A stretch of 64,000 nt of DNA from positions 186,001-250,000 of the forward strand of contig NZ_CAXHZC010000005.1 in NCBI RefSeq assembly GCF_964021845.1, given 5' to 3'. Positions 54,652-62,953 of the stretch are shown here, piece by piece. Position numbers and translations under genes: made by a program. The DNA is from Arcticibacterium sp964021845 (lineage in GTDB: Bacteria; Bacteroidota; Bacteroidia; Cytophagales; Spirosomataceae). Within the stretch, counting starts at the first letter, position 1. Each line of letters opens with the position of its first letter. The notes under the pieces were generated by a model. That model was not told the origin of the DNA, searched no databases, and was given only the letters and a program-made list of their open reading frames with translations.

Positions 54652-55212
54652 ATGCAGACACTAAAGATAAAAAACATGGTTTGCGACCGATGTATTATGA
54701 GTGTGAAAACACTTTTAGATACCTCTGGTATAGCCTATGGCGATATAGAGCTAGGTAGCGTTCCGCTCAAAAAAGAATTGAGTGCAGCGAAGCAAAAGAG
54801 CTTAGCAGAGGAGCTTGAAAGTTTGGGATTTGAGTTACTTTTAGATAAAGATTATCAATATGTGGAAGCTGTCAAAAATGCTGTTACCAAATTGATTCAT
54901 CAACAAGAAAGTGCATTGAAAAAATATACTATTTCTGCATATATTGAAGAAATGGTAGGCAAAGACTATAAATGGTTAAGCAGTCTTTTTTCTAACAAAG
55001 TGGGGGATACCATAGAGCATTATGTGATAGAGCAAAAAATAGAAAGAGTAAAAGAACTTATTACATATGATGAATTGACAATAAGTGAGATAGCTGAAAG
55101 TTTACATTATAGCAGTGTGGCACATTTGTCAAACCAATTTAAGAAAATAGTAGGGGTGACCCCAAGTAATTATAAAACAACAGGCAAGCGTAAACCGCTT
55201 GATAAAATTTAA
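54652..55212 (+). CDS. HMA-like/AraC fusion: probable metal-responsive transcription regulator
   Basis: A 186-residue protein with an unusual combination. The N-terminal 65 residues look like a heavy-metal-associated domain with the metal site NMVCDRCIMSV (CxxC). The C-terminal 100 residues are an AraC-type double helix-turn-helix (GDTIEHYVIEQKIERVKELI; LTISEIAESLHYSSVAHLSN; FKKIVGVTPSNYK). A one-component sensor is the natural reading: metal binding by the HMA domain alters DNA binding. It opens the gene set lipoprotein-secreted HMA protein and follows a copy of the 158-nt element. The lipoprotein gene starts 5 nt after its stop, indicating one transcript. Confidence 0.85.
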   Translation: MQTLKIKNMVCDRCIMSVKTLLDTSGIAYGDIELGSVPLKKELSAAKQKSLAEELESLGFELLLDKDYQYVEAVKNAVTKLIHQQESALKKYTISAYIEEMVGKDYKWLSSLFSNKVGDTIEHYVIEQKIERVKELITYDELTISEIAESLHYSSVAHLSNQFKKIVGVTPSNYKTTGKRKPLDKI

Positions 55213-55217
55213 ATACA

Positions 55218-55436
55218 ATGATGAAAAGCAAATTAGTTTTAAGCGTTCTTTTTTTAGGTCTTTTGGGTGCCTGCTCAAGCGAAAGCGGCGATACAGAAAT
55301 GTCTGGTTCTGAAGAACTAGCTCATGTGCACTATGCCTGCCCAATGGAGTGCGAAGCTGACAAGGTTTATGAAGAAGCTGGCAAGTGCCCAGTATGTAAA
55401 ATGGATTTAGCAGAAGTTAGTTCTGATGGCGAATAG
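55218..55436 (+). CDS. Small lipoprotein with heavy-metal-binding domain
   Basis: A 72-residue lipoprotein; lipobox LFLGLLGAC with the cysteine near residue 19, followed by a Ser/Glu-rich linker. The rest is a heavy-metal-binding domain (HMBD type): HYACPMECEADKVYEEAGKC, then PVCKMDL. The paired CPM and CPVCKM motifs are those found at the N-termini of copper P-type ATPases and CusB-like proteins. It should bind copper or a related metal at the outer membrane. It is part of the transcript with the HMA-like/AraC regulator. Confidence 0.85.
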   Translation: MMKSKLVLSVLFLGLLGACSSESGDTEMSGSEELAHVHYACPMECEADKVYEEAGKCPVCKMDLAEVSSDGE

Positions 55437-55493
55437 CCATTTGATTAACAGTTTATTAGTAAATGTTTAAATAGAAAATAAGTAGATTAGGAT

Positions 55494-55850
55494 ATGAAAA
55501 AAATAATAGGATTTTTAGTTCTTGGGTTTTTGATGAGTTTTGGAGCTAAAGCTCAAAGTTTCGCTAAATATGATAATGTAGTTAGCATTCAAACATCAGC
55601 TATATGTAAAATGTGTAAGGACAGAATTGAAAGAGATTTGAGCCTTACCAAAGGGGTAGAAAAAGCGGACCTAAACCTAGATGATAAAGTGGTGACAGTA
55701 GCTTTTAATGCCAAGAAAACCGATGCCGCTAAAATCAAAGAAGCCATCACAAAAATAGGGTATGATGCAGACGAAATAGTAGCCGACCAAAAAGCCCACG
55801 ACAGATTACCAGACTGCTGCCAAAAAACAGCAAAGCCGCATGATGATTAA
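55494..55850 (+). CDS. Secreted HMA-domain metal-binding protein
   Basis: A 118-residue periplasmic protein; signal peptide IIGFLVLGFLMSFGAKAQS. The HMA domain (about 28-95) has the metal site SAICKMCKDRIERDL (CxxC) and the usual fold pattern (VEKADLNLDDKVVTVAF; IKEAITKIGYDADEI). A second possible metal site is the CC pair in RLPDCCQKTAKPHDD at the end. It could act as a periplasmic copper chaperone. It lies 57 nt after the lipoprotein gene and is followed by a strong terminator, which closes the transcript. Confidence 0.85.
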   Translation: MKKIIGFLVLGFLMSFGAKAQSFAKYDNVVSIQTSAICKMCKDRIERDLSLTKGVEKADLNLDDKVVTVAFNAKKTDAAKIKEAITKIGYDADEIVADQKAHDRLPDCCQKTAKPHDD

Positions 55851-55878
55851 GTAATATTCATCAAAAAAAATAATAGAT

Positions 55879-55948
55879 GGGTACATAGACAAATCATATA
55901 GGTAGATAGACTACCGTTGTGATTTTGTCTAAGTACCCTTTTTTTTTA
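55879..55948 (+). terminator. Long rho-independent terminator after the secreted HMA gene
   Basis: GGGTAC-A-TAGACAAA (55879-55893) pairs with TTTGTCTA-A-GTACCC (ending 55938), 14 of 15 positions. A GGTAG/CTACC inner hairpin fills the loop, and a run of about eight T residues follows. Confidence 0.9.
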
Positions 55949-55991
55949 AGCGTTAGGTCTTATTTTTGAAAAACAACAAAACCAATTCTAA

Positions 55992-56681
55992 ATGATTCGT
56001 ATTCTTTTTGTTCTTATGTTTTTCAGTTGCTCGGTAATGGCACAAAGCCTAAATGACCAAGTGGGTGGCTGGTATATGTATTTCTGGAATACAAAATTTA
56101 AAAACTCGCAATTTGGCATGCAGGGCGATATACAACACAGAAACTGGGCTGTGGCAGGTGATTTGGAACAGCTATTATTACGAGGAGGATTTACGTATTC
56201 CCCTAAAAATAATAATGTGAAATTCACCTTAGGTTATGGACATATAACCTCAGGAGCCATGGGAAAGGGTGATAAATCTACAAGTACAGAAAGCAGAATT
56301 TATCAGGAAGCTCTTTTGCCTCATAAGGTAGGCAATCGGTTTTATTTTACACATCGTTTTAGGTTTGAGCAGCGTTGGGTAGCAGACCTAGATACCAGAA
56401 CTAGATATCGCTATAACCTTTTCTTAAACGTGCCATTAAATCAGCCAGATTTAAAGAAAGGTGCGGTGTATATAGCTTTATATAATGAGTTGTTTGTAAA
56501 CGGCCAAAAAGGAAAAGAAACTAACAATTTCTCTGTAGAGCTTTTTGATAGAAATAGATTCTACTCAGGTTTAGGGTATTCAATATGCGATAATCTACGA
56601 ATGCAAGGAGCATTTATGACACAGACGACCAATAGTGTTAAGAAAAGACAAATTCAGCTTAGTTTGCATCACGCTTTTTAG
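55992..56681 (+). CDS. DUF2490-family outer-membrane protein
   Basis: A 229-residue exported protein with signal peptide ILFVLMFFSCSVMAQS. It has the DUF2490 pattern of a small beta barrel: LNDQVGGWYMYFWNTKF, GGFTYSPKN, HRFRFEQRWVADLD (with arginine-rich strand) and a terminal aromatic residue (LSLHHAF). The function of this family is not established. It lies after the metal cluster's terminator with its own gap, so it need not be part of the copper regulon, though it is next to copZ/copA on the other side. Confidence 0.82.
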   Translation: MIRILFVLMFFSCSVMAQSLNDQVGGWYMYFWNTKFKNSQFGMQGDIQHRNWAVAGDLEQLLLRGGFTYSPKNNNVKFTLGYGHITSGAMGKGDKSTSTESRIYQEALLPHKVGNRFYFTHRFRFEQRWVADLDTRTRYRYNLFLNVPLNQPDLKKGAVYIALYNELFVNGQKGKETNNFSVELFDRNRFYSGLGYSICDNLRMQGAFMTQTTNSVKKRQIQLSLHHAF

Positions 56682-56753
56682 GCTTGTTTGAAATATTTGT
56701 CTTTAAGAATTATAGGCTCACACTATTATTAATTCTATTTGCCATCTTAATTA

Positions 56754-56794
56754 TTTGTCACAATTTTGGCTTTATATGCCAAAATTCCGCCAAA
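56754..56794 (+). repeat. 41-nt hairpin repeat, copy 2 (AATTTTGGC/GCCAAAATT)
   Basis: TTTGTCA, then the arms AATTTTGGC and GCCAAAATT around a 7-nt loop, then CCGCCAAA. It matches the minus strand of 42601-42641 apart from the loop and a few bases. Confidence 0.7.
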
Positions 56795-56820
56795 TGGATG
56801 GTATTTATAAGGTGCTTTAA

Positions 56821-56960
56821 GAGGGGTTTTACCCCTCTCTATTAGTGTTATACCCCGCTGGGGTATTGATGATTTTAATTTTATCAAATTTGCTTTAAGC
56901 TGAATTAAAAATAGCTCCAGCGGAGCGATATGTTAGTAGCGAGGGGTGTAACCCCTCGTG
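56821..56960. repeat. Cluster of three GGGG/CCCC hairpins plus a GCTCC...GGAGC element
   Basis: Three palindromes are stacked: GAGGGGT-ttt-ACCCCTC (56821-56837), TACCCC-gct-GGGGTA (56851-56865) and GAGGGGT-gta-ACCCCTC (56941-56957). Between them is GCTCCAGCGGAGC (56914-56926), followed by GATATGTTAGTAGCGA. The last type is a REP-like motif that I recall as common in Bacteroidota intergenic regions; a degraded copy appears near 42550. No gene was seen in the gap 56682-57231. Confidence 0.7.
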
Positions 56961-57041
56961 AAAGCCAAAGGAAAGATTCCGTTTGGTGTGATTTTTTAAT
57001 ACTATCATCTGAGAAGAAAGAGAAACGGAATGAATCTTTAT

Positions 57042-57198
57042 TTCGCCCTGTACTGTTTGAATACGGTCTAAATTCAACGGAAAAGTTATAAATAAAGGAG
57101 GATTGTAATAAGAATTTTGACTGTGTGAGTTTACAGGGTGTTGCTTTTTTTGTTTCGTTTTTTTACAATAAAAAAATGAAATCCATGCTGGAAAGCGA
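57042..57198 (+). repeat. 158-nt dispersed intergenic element, copy D
   Basis: It starts TCGCCCTGTACTGTTTGAAT, closes with GAATTTTGACTGTGTGAG and TTACAGGG, and has the T7-ACAAT-A7 variant as in copy B. It lies between convergent genes, at the end of the repeat stack. Confidence 0.85.
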
Positions 57199-57231
57199 AA
57201 CGAGTAAATGGGGCTTTGTAACGGATTTAAT

Positions 57232-57441
57232 TTAAATAACCTCCCCCTTAAACCCAGCTTTTTCTAGGGTATTAACGATTACCTCTGATGTAATATCATC
57301 TCCCTCTATCGTCAAAATTTTATAAGGGTTTTCCGTATCAACTTTCCATTGGTCTACTTCATCTAATTGATTCAGGAAAGGCGTAACTGTTTTGATACAG
57401 TTGCCACAGTTTATGTTGGTTTTGAATTGTAATTCTTTCAT
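57232..57441 (-). CDS. copZ: CopZ-like HMA metallochaperone
   Basis: A 69-residue cytosolic single HMA domain with the metal site KTNINCGNCIKTVTPFL (CxxC). The betaalphabeta-betaalphabeta pattern is complete (ILTIEGDDITSEVIVNTLEKAGFKGE). It probably hands Cu(I) to the ATPase encoded by the gene 3 nt upstream. The ATPase gene comes first in the transcript, so this is a copAZ operon. Confidence 0.88.
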   Translation of the reverse strand: MKELQFKTNINCGNCIKTVTPFLNQLDEVDQWKVDTENPYKILTIEGDDITSEVIVNTLEKAGFKGEVI

Positions 57442-57444
57442 TGT

Positions 57445-59625
57445 CTAAAGTTTTATTGCTTTTAATCTAAGGCTGTTTAACACCACGCTTACAGAACTAA
57501 ATGCCATGGCGGCACCTGCTATCATTGGGTTTATCATAAAACCATTTACAGGATATAAAATTCCTGCAGCTAGCGGAATTCCAATAATATTATAAATAAA
57601 TGCCCAAAAAAGATTCTGCTTCACGGTGTTCATAGTCTTTTTAGAGAGTTTGATGGCATCGGGTATTTTGATAAGGTCATTAGAGATGATAGCTATTTTT
57701 GCCACATCTAGAGCTATGTCGGAACCAGAACCCATGGCTATTCCTACATCCGCCTGAGCAAGTGACACGGTGTCATTTATGCCATCACCTACCATAGCCA
57801 CTTTTTTACCCTCGGCTTGTAGTTTTTTGATGAATTCACTTTTGTCAGAAGGGAGGCAATTGGCTTTAAAAGTTTCAATGCCAACAGACTTTGAGACTGC
57901 CGCAGCCGTATTTTTATTATCGCCTGTAAGCATAATGACATCAAGGCCTTGCTGGAGTATTTTAGAGATAGCGGCTGCAGAAGATTCCTTGATGCTATCT
58001 TCTATGGCTATAATGCCAAGTATTTCGGTCTGGTTTGATAATGCCACCACGGTTTTCCCCTCGTTTTGAAGTTGGCTTATGTCTTGTTTAACGCTGTCAG
58101 ACGAAATGTTTTCTACATAAGAAGGTTTAGTGATAAGGTAAGTTTGATTTTGGTAGCTTCCTTTTACACCAACTCCTGTGATAGATTCAAAATCAGAAAT
58201 TTCAATACTTTCTTCCGCTTTGAAGTGCTTAGCTATGGCAGTAGCCAAAGGATGTTCAGATGCTACTTCTAGGCTTTTTACTAAGCTTTTTTGAAAACTT
58301 AATTCCTTATAGAATTTAACTTTGGTGACAGAAGGTTTGCCTTCGGTTATGGTTCCTGTTTTGTCTAAAACTATGGTGTCTATGTGTTGAGCATGCTCTA
58401 AGCTTTCGGCGTCTTTAATTAAGAAACCATTCTCAGCAGCTTTACCTACGCCCACCATAATAGCGGTAGGAGTGGCCAGTCCCAATGCACATGGACAGGC
58501 TATTACCAAAACAGATAGAGCTGAAAGCATCCCTAAAGCCAATTTGTTTTCTGCACCTAGGCTTAGCCAAAGCACAAAAGTCAAAATGGAAATTAAGATT
58601 ACTGTAGGTACAAAAATACGGGCGACTTTATCCACTGTTTTTTGAATTGGAGCTTTGCTGCCTTGAGCATCTTCCACCATACTAATGATTTGAGAAAGGT
58701 AAGTGTCTTTGCCAATTTTCTTTGCCAAGATTCTCAGACTTCCTTTTTGATTGATAGTACCTGCAAAAACCTTGGATTTCTTTGATTTGAAAAGGGGCAT
58801 TGGTTCGCCGCTAATGCTGCTTTCGTCTATGTAAGATTCTCCTTTTTTGACCGTGCCGTCTACAGGTATTTTTTCACCTGGTTTCACCACCAAAAGGTCA
58901 CCCTCTATCACATCTTTTATAGCTAAGGTTTCTTCTTCGCCATTTCTAATGACTATTACTGTTTTGGGCTGTAAGCCAATCAGTTTTTTCAAAGCATCTG
59001 AGGTTCCTGACTTTGCTTTTTCCTCTAACCATTTACCTATCAAAATAAAGAATATCACCACCCCAGCGGCTTCGAAGTATACATGAGCTTCTAGTCCCTT
59101 GTTTGTGAAGTAGGTTGGGTAAAAGGTATTGAAAAGGCTGAAAGCGTAGGCTATACCCGTACTGAGAGCCACTAGGGTATCCATATTGACTTCGCCACGT
59201 TTGCCATGTTTCAAGGCATTGATAAAAAATGACCGTCCGAATATGAATAAAACGGGTGTGGCCAAAGCAAACATGATATAAGATGCGTAAGGCCAGTGCA
59301 TACCAAACATGCCAATTATCAATAGCGGAACAGAGAATATACCTGCCCAGATGGTGTTTTTCTTAGCTTTTTGAAGCTGACTTTCTTTCGCTTCTTCGAA
59401 GGACTCGTCTTCATCAATCACGAGGTCATAGCCTATGGCTTGTATCTGTTTTTTTAGGAGACTTAAATCCGTGCTTTCGCTGTCTATAGTGATATAAGCC
59501 TTCTCGTTGGCATAGTTTACGGCTGCTTTTGTTACTCCGGGAGTATCTTGAAGCAGACGTTCCACACTTCCTGCACAGTTTGCACAGGTCATGCCTAAAA
59601 CGGGTATTTGGTGATTGGCTTCCAT
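57445..59625 (-). CDS. copA: Copper-exporting P1B-type ATPase
   Basis: A 726-residue inner-membrane pump. One N-terminal HMA domain (about 5-72, metal site GMTCANCAGSV) is followed by eight membrane segments with the transport motif VIACPCALGLATPTA (CPC near residue 379). The P-domain has DKTGTITEG (Asp near 420), the N-domain SEHPLATAI, and the hinge is GDGINDTVSLAQADVGIAMG (about 617). The CPC motif together with the conserved Asn/Tyr and Met/Ser of the last helices (FWAFIYNIIGIPLAAG; MAFSSVSVVLNSLRL) fits the Cu(I) subgroup. The length is normal. It is transcribed with copZ and is divergent from an exported protein gene. Confidence 0.95.
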   Translation of the reverse strand: MEANHQIPVLGMTCANCAGSVERLLQDTPGVTKAAVNYANEKAYITIDSESTDLSLLKKQIQAIGYDLVIDEDESFEEAKESQLQKAKKNTIWAGIFSVPLLIIGMFGMHWPYASYIMFALATPVLFIFGRSFFINALKHGKRGEVNMDTLVALSTGIAYAFSLFNTFYPTYFTNKGLEAHVYFEAAGVVIFFILIGKWLEEKAKSGTSDALKKLIGLQPKTVIVIRNGEEETLAIKDVIEGDLLVVKPGEKIPVDGTVKKGESYIDESSISGEPMPLFKSKKSKVFAGTINQKGSLRILAKKIGKDTYLSQIISMVEDAQGSKAPIQKTVDKVARIFVPTVILISILTFVLWLSLGAENKLALGMLSALSVLVIACPCALGLATPTAIMVGVGKAAENGFLIKDAESLEHAQHIDTIVLDKTGTITEGKPSVTKVKFYKELSFQKSLVKSLEVASEHPLATAIAKHFKAEESIEISDFESITGVGVKGSYQNQTYLITKPSYVENISSDSVKQDISQLQNEGKTVVALSNQTEILGIIAIEDSIKESSAAAISKILQQGLDVIMLTGDNKNTAAAVSKSVGIETFKANCLPSDKSEFIKKLQAEGKKVAMVGDGINDTVSLAQADVGIAMGSGSDIALDVAKIAIISNDLIKIPDAIKLSKKTMNTVKQNLFWAFIYNIIGIPLAAGILYPVNGFMINPMIAGAAMAFSSVSVVLNSLRLKAIKL

Positions 59626-59710
59626 ATTAATCTTCTATTTTTACAAAACTAAGAGGCTTTCTGTTCGTTCTTGTTATACTATTCACTTTTAGAATTGTAA
59701 GATTTACTTT

Positions 59711-61633
59711 ATGAAAATTTATCATTTAAGCATTTTTTTACTCGCTCCTTTTGCGGAGTCTTGCATGTATCCTCAGACGCAATCCACAGGAACCACCACA
59801 GAAGAGGTGATAGTGCGAGGCGAAGCATCTTCTGAAAACGCCAGAGTAGGAAAAGGGATTTCAATTACAGACCAAGAAGCTTTCACAAAGGGTGAACTCT
59901 ATCTGGAAAGTGGGGCTAAAAGTTTGAAAACAGCCTCACTGCTAAACCTTAAAGTTGATTCTCGTGAAAACCTTTTATTGACAGACAGCCAGTGGGATGA
60001 AGTTTGGAAAGACGATTTAAATCATAAGAAGGTTGTTTTCTGGGAAACCGAGCATTTTAGAGAGGTAAGAGATAATAAGCTTAAAGATGCCAATGTGGAA
60101 GCCATGCGAGGTTTTGATTTTGCTCCGGTGGTTTTACAAATGGAAAATATCCTACCTTGGAATGGTGGGCCTTTTGTTCAGCATTTTGTACATATTCCAG
60201 GTGAAAATAGAAACCACTGGAAAGAAGGAAACTTGGAGTACTTCTTTATGCCGGATGATTTTCCTGATGAAATAAGTAATACACATTTACCTCAATTTTA
60301 TAAGTATTTTCCCGACTATAGTTTGCCAAAAAACAAGTTAGGCATGACTAGTTTCATGATATACGATGACGAAAGTAACTCCGCAGGCAGAAAAGGCTAT
60401 ACATTTACCAACAGTTTTGTGTCTCCTAAAGAGCAGCGAGTTTATTATGATTATGATGAGTGGCTTTATAAAAGCGGAGCACCGCCAGCCTATTCGGTTT
60501 CGCAAGAAGAAGTGAATGCATGGCTAGATAAGGTAGATGAGGATTTACTATACAGGAATTTTGAAAAGTATGTACTTAATAGGTATCAAAATGTAGGGCA
60601 TTTAGTGCTTAATTGGGAAGCTTTACGTAGCCCGTACGGCAAATCCATTTATAAGTTAGAGCGTTGCTTGAACGCTTTCAAAGCAAAATACCCAAACACT
60701 ACATTGTCACTTTGGCCACATGGTTTGTTTTTTCTGAATAGGGTTAACATAGAAGGGAATAATTATAAGTATGAGTTAACTAACGATATAAAGTTTACTG
60801 GTAATCTGGGTCAATGGGATACGCAACAAAACGCAAAGAGTCCGTTTTCTATTAACAGTTTTTACCTGAATAATGCCGATATCAATTATGTGGGAGGCTA
60901 TTTAAATTATCCTACCAATTATGGCTACGTACAGCACATGCTTCTGCAGCACATGATGAATAAGAAGTTTCAACCTAATAAACAGAGTATTTTGATGTGG
61001 TGGCATAATCAAGAATACGTTGGGGGCTTTGAAATGGGTAAAGAATGGTTTACAGATAGTAAGGGAAGAACACTCTCTGTGGATACTAAACCTATGGTGT
61101 TTCCGTCGGCTATGCATAATGCTGCTGTTTGGGCTTTTGCTTTTTGCGATGGTGGAGAGTTATGGTCGGTTCCGTATAGCAGAAGAGAACAAAATGATTA
61201 TTTAGGAGCAGCCACGGAGGTTTATGATATCAAAGGAAATAAAGTTGCTACTTCATTTTCTCCTAAACTTACAGGGCAGTATGCTATTCAAAATTATAGA
61301 AATATTGACCGATGGGAAGGAGGCAAATGGGCAGTAAGTGTCAATGCCGATATTATTGAAGCTAATACTAACTGGGAATTTGTTTCATCTGCTAGAGAAA
61401 ATGGTAGATTTACTGCTGGCGATGCAATTTTACCATCTTATTCACTTTATGATAAAACTCAGCTGGTAGCTGTAAAATATAACGAAGCAGGTACAGAGGC
61501 GTTACTTTTAGTTTATGATGCATGGAATGACCCGCTGAAACAGGAAAAGATAAAAGTCAAATTAAACGGAAAAGTGGTTTCTGTAGATGTTTTTGGGCGT
61601 TATACGTCGGTAGTAAGAGTAACCGATTTATAA
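59711..61633 (+). CDS. Unrecognised exported protein, 640 residues
   Basis: I do not recognise the family. An N-terminal hydrophobic stretch (IYHLSIFLLAPFAESC) gives a lipoprotein or signal peptide; the lipobox is weak (APFAESC). The middle part alternates strands and helices (VGHLVLNWEALRSPYGKSIY; TTLSLWPHGLFFLN; SILMWWHNQEYVGGFEMGKE), as in (beta/alpha)8 enzymes, and the C-terminal 100 residues look like a beta domain. This pattern would suit a glycoside hydrolase-like fold, but no catalytic motif can be named. The gene is divergent from copA and 16 nt upstream of the cytidine deaminase gene. The link to copper is not supported. Confidence 0.7.
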   Translation: MKIYHLSIFLLAPFAESCMYPQTQSTGTTTEEVIVRGEASSENARVGKGISITDQEAFTKGELYLESGAKSLKTASLLNLKVDSRENLLLTDSQWDEVWKDDLNHKKVVFWETEHFREVRDNKLKDANVEAMRGFDFAPVVLQMENILPWNGGPFVQHFVHIPGENRNHWKEGNLEYFFMPDDFPDEISNTHLPQFYKYFPDYSLPKNKLGMTSFMIYDDESNSAGRKGYTFTNSFVSPKEQRVYYDYDEWLYKSGAPPAYSVSQEEVNAWLDKVDEDLLYRNFEKYVLNRYQNVGHLVLNWEALRSPYGKSIYKLERCLNAFKAKYPNTTLSLWPHGLFFLNRVNIEGNNYKYELTNDIKFTGNLGQWDTQQNAKSPFSINSFYLNNADINYVGGYLNYPTNYGYVQHMLLQHMMNKKFQPNKQSILMWWHNQEYVGGFEMGKEWFTDSKGRTLSVDTKPMVFPSAMHNAAVWAFAFCDGGELWSVPYSRREQNDYLGAATEVYDIKGNKVATSFSPKLTGQYAIQNYRNIDRWEGGKWAVSVNADIIEANTNWEFVSSARENGRFTAGDAILPSYSLYDKTQLVAVKYNEAGTEALLLVYDAWNDPLKQEKIKVKLNGKVVSVDVFGRYTSVVRVTDL

Positions 61634-61649
61634 GAACACAATTAAGTTA

Positions 61650-62123
61650 ATGAAGAAAACAGTAGAACTAAAACAATTAAAATTTTCAAACTTAGAGGCG
61701 AATTTGCAGTCGTTTTTACGCTTATCTGTAAACGCAACTGAAAAATCCTTTGCCCCATATTCAGAGTTTTATGTAGGCTGTGCTGTAGAGCTAGAAAATA
61801 GTGAGGTGGTATTGGGAGCAAACCAGGAGAATTCTTCTTTCCCGTCTGGCTTATGTGCTGAGCGAGTAGCTCTTTTTCAATGTGCTAAAGACCTTCATAA
61901 TAAAGTAAAACGAATAGTGGTACACGCAAAATCTGAGAAGTATGAAGTGCCAAATCCATTGGTACCGTGTGCTGGCTGCTTACAGGTAATATCTGATATT
62001 AGAAACCGGCAAAAACAGCCCATTGAAATATGGATGTGGGACGGCAAGGATGACGTTTTTATGGCAGATGACGTACAGGAGTTTCTTCCTTTCCATTTTG
62101 AGTTAAAGAAAAACGAAGCCTAG
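61650..62123 (+). CDS. cdd: Cytidine deaminase
   Basis: A 157-residue homotetrameric-type cytidine deaminase that converts (deoxy)cytidine to (deoxy)uridine in pyrimidine salvage. The catalytic zinc motifs are LCAERVALF (Cys and Glu near 69-71) and PCAGCLQV (about 107-113), matching H/C-A-E and PCxxC. The substrate part APYSEFYVGCAV near residue 36 is also present. The zinc ligand position in CAE is cysteine, as in the tetrameric type. It lies 16 nt after the 640-residue protein gene. Its stop overlaps the stop of the convergent gene by 4 nt. Confidence 0.92.
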   Translation: MKKTVELKQLKFSNLEANLQSFLRLSVNATEKSFAPYSEFYVGCAVELENSEVVLGANQENSSFPSGLCAERVALFQCAKDLHNKVKRIVVHAKSEKYEVPNPLVPCAGCLQVISDIRNRQKQPIEIWMWDGKDDVFMADDVQEFLPFHFELKKNEA

Positions 62124-62953
62124 ACTGGTTTTAATTCTATCCTTTGAAATGAAGATTCCCGTTTAATGTTTTCTGGTGTAATGTAGAGTCTTATCAAAGA
62201 GAATTTCAATTCACCAGGAAAACTATCTTTTTCTATGGAATTGCTAATATAAGAATGGAAATAATCATCAGTAGGAAAGAGGAAGTAGTCTAAAGGTGTG
62301 TTTTCTATTTCTTGCAGTATGCCTTTATCTGCCTTGCTCTTATTGATAACTACTAGCTCATATTTGATGTCTTTTAAGATACTATCTATAGTTTCTCTAA
62401 CTTCTAGGAGTTTAGTGTTGGAAAAGGATGTTTCTGAAAGGATTAATATCTTTAGGCGAGCGTAATGAAACCTGAAATATTCTTCATATTTCCTTAAGGC
62501 GTATAAGTAGTGCAAATGTTCGTATTGCATGCCTATCATGCCCTTATTCTCTATTTTGACCTCATGGTTAATAGGAATAACTGCCGAGTCCATTTCTAAG
62601 TTTTGATAGAGTTCTTTAATGAAAGCACTCATGATAGAATCACTTTTAAAGGAGGTGATTCCTATAGAGACTGAAATATAATTTCCCTTATTAAGGAATT
62701 CTATTAGTTTCAGTGATTCTCCTTTTTCAAAAAGGAAAGCTTCTACGTTTTGATAGCTATCAAGAGAGTTACTTAATTCCTCTTGAAGTTGGCATAGTCT
62801 TGCATAGGAATCATCTCGGTTGTCGTCTTCTACCAAATGGAAAAGGTGAATGTCACATTCAAAGCTCCATACGTTAAATAGTAGTGTTTCTAGTGATATT
62901 TCAGAAGATTTAGAAAAGTCTGTACAGAAACCAATCTTAACAGCTTTGCTCAT
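62120..62953 (-). CDS. UspA-like tandem-domain protein, paralogue of its upstream neighbour
   Basis: A 277-residue cytosolic protein. The N-terminal half resembles a universal stress protein domain (KIGFCTDFSKSSEISLETLL; CDIHLFHLVEDD). The C-terminal half repeats the fold without the ATP-binding glycine motif (LKILILSETSFSNTKLLEVR; DYFLFPTDDYFHSYISNS). It is a clear paralogue of the 283-residue protein encoded just upstream, whose stop overlaps this ATG by 4 nt (ATGA). The role is unknown; a stress or regulatory partner pair is suggested by the operon. Confidence 0.72.
   Translation of the reverse strand: MSKAVKIGFCTDFSKSSEISLETLLFNVWSFECDIHLFHLVEDDNRDDSYARLCQLQEELSNSLDSYQNVEAFLFEKGESLKLIEFLNKGNYISVSIGITSFKSDSIMSAFIKELYQNLEMDSAVIPINHEVKIENKGMIGMQYEHLHYLYALRKYEEYFRFHYARLKILILSETSFSNTKLLEVRETIDSILKDIKYELVVINKSKADKGILQEIENTPLDYFLFPTDDYFHSYISNSIEKDSFPGELKFSLIRLYITPENIKRESSFQRIELKPV

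Noticed and set aside
42781..57198. The 158-nt elements considered as integron attC sites
   Set aside because: They do not have the AAC...GTT ends and are not placed directly at gene borders; they are a separate repeat family.
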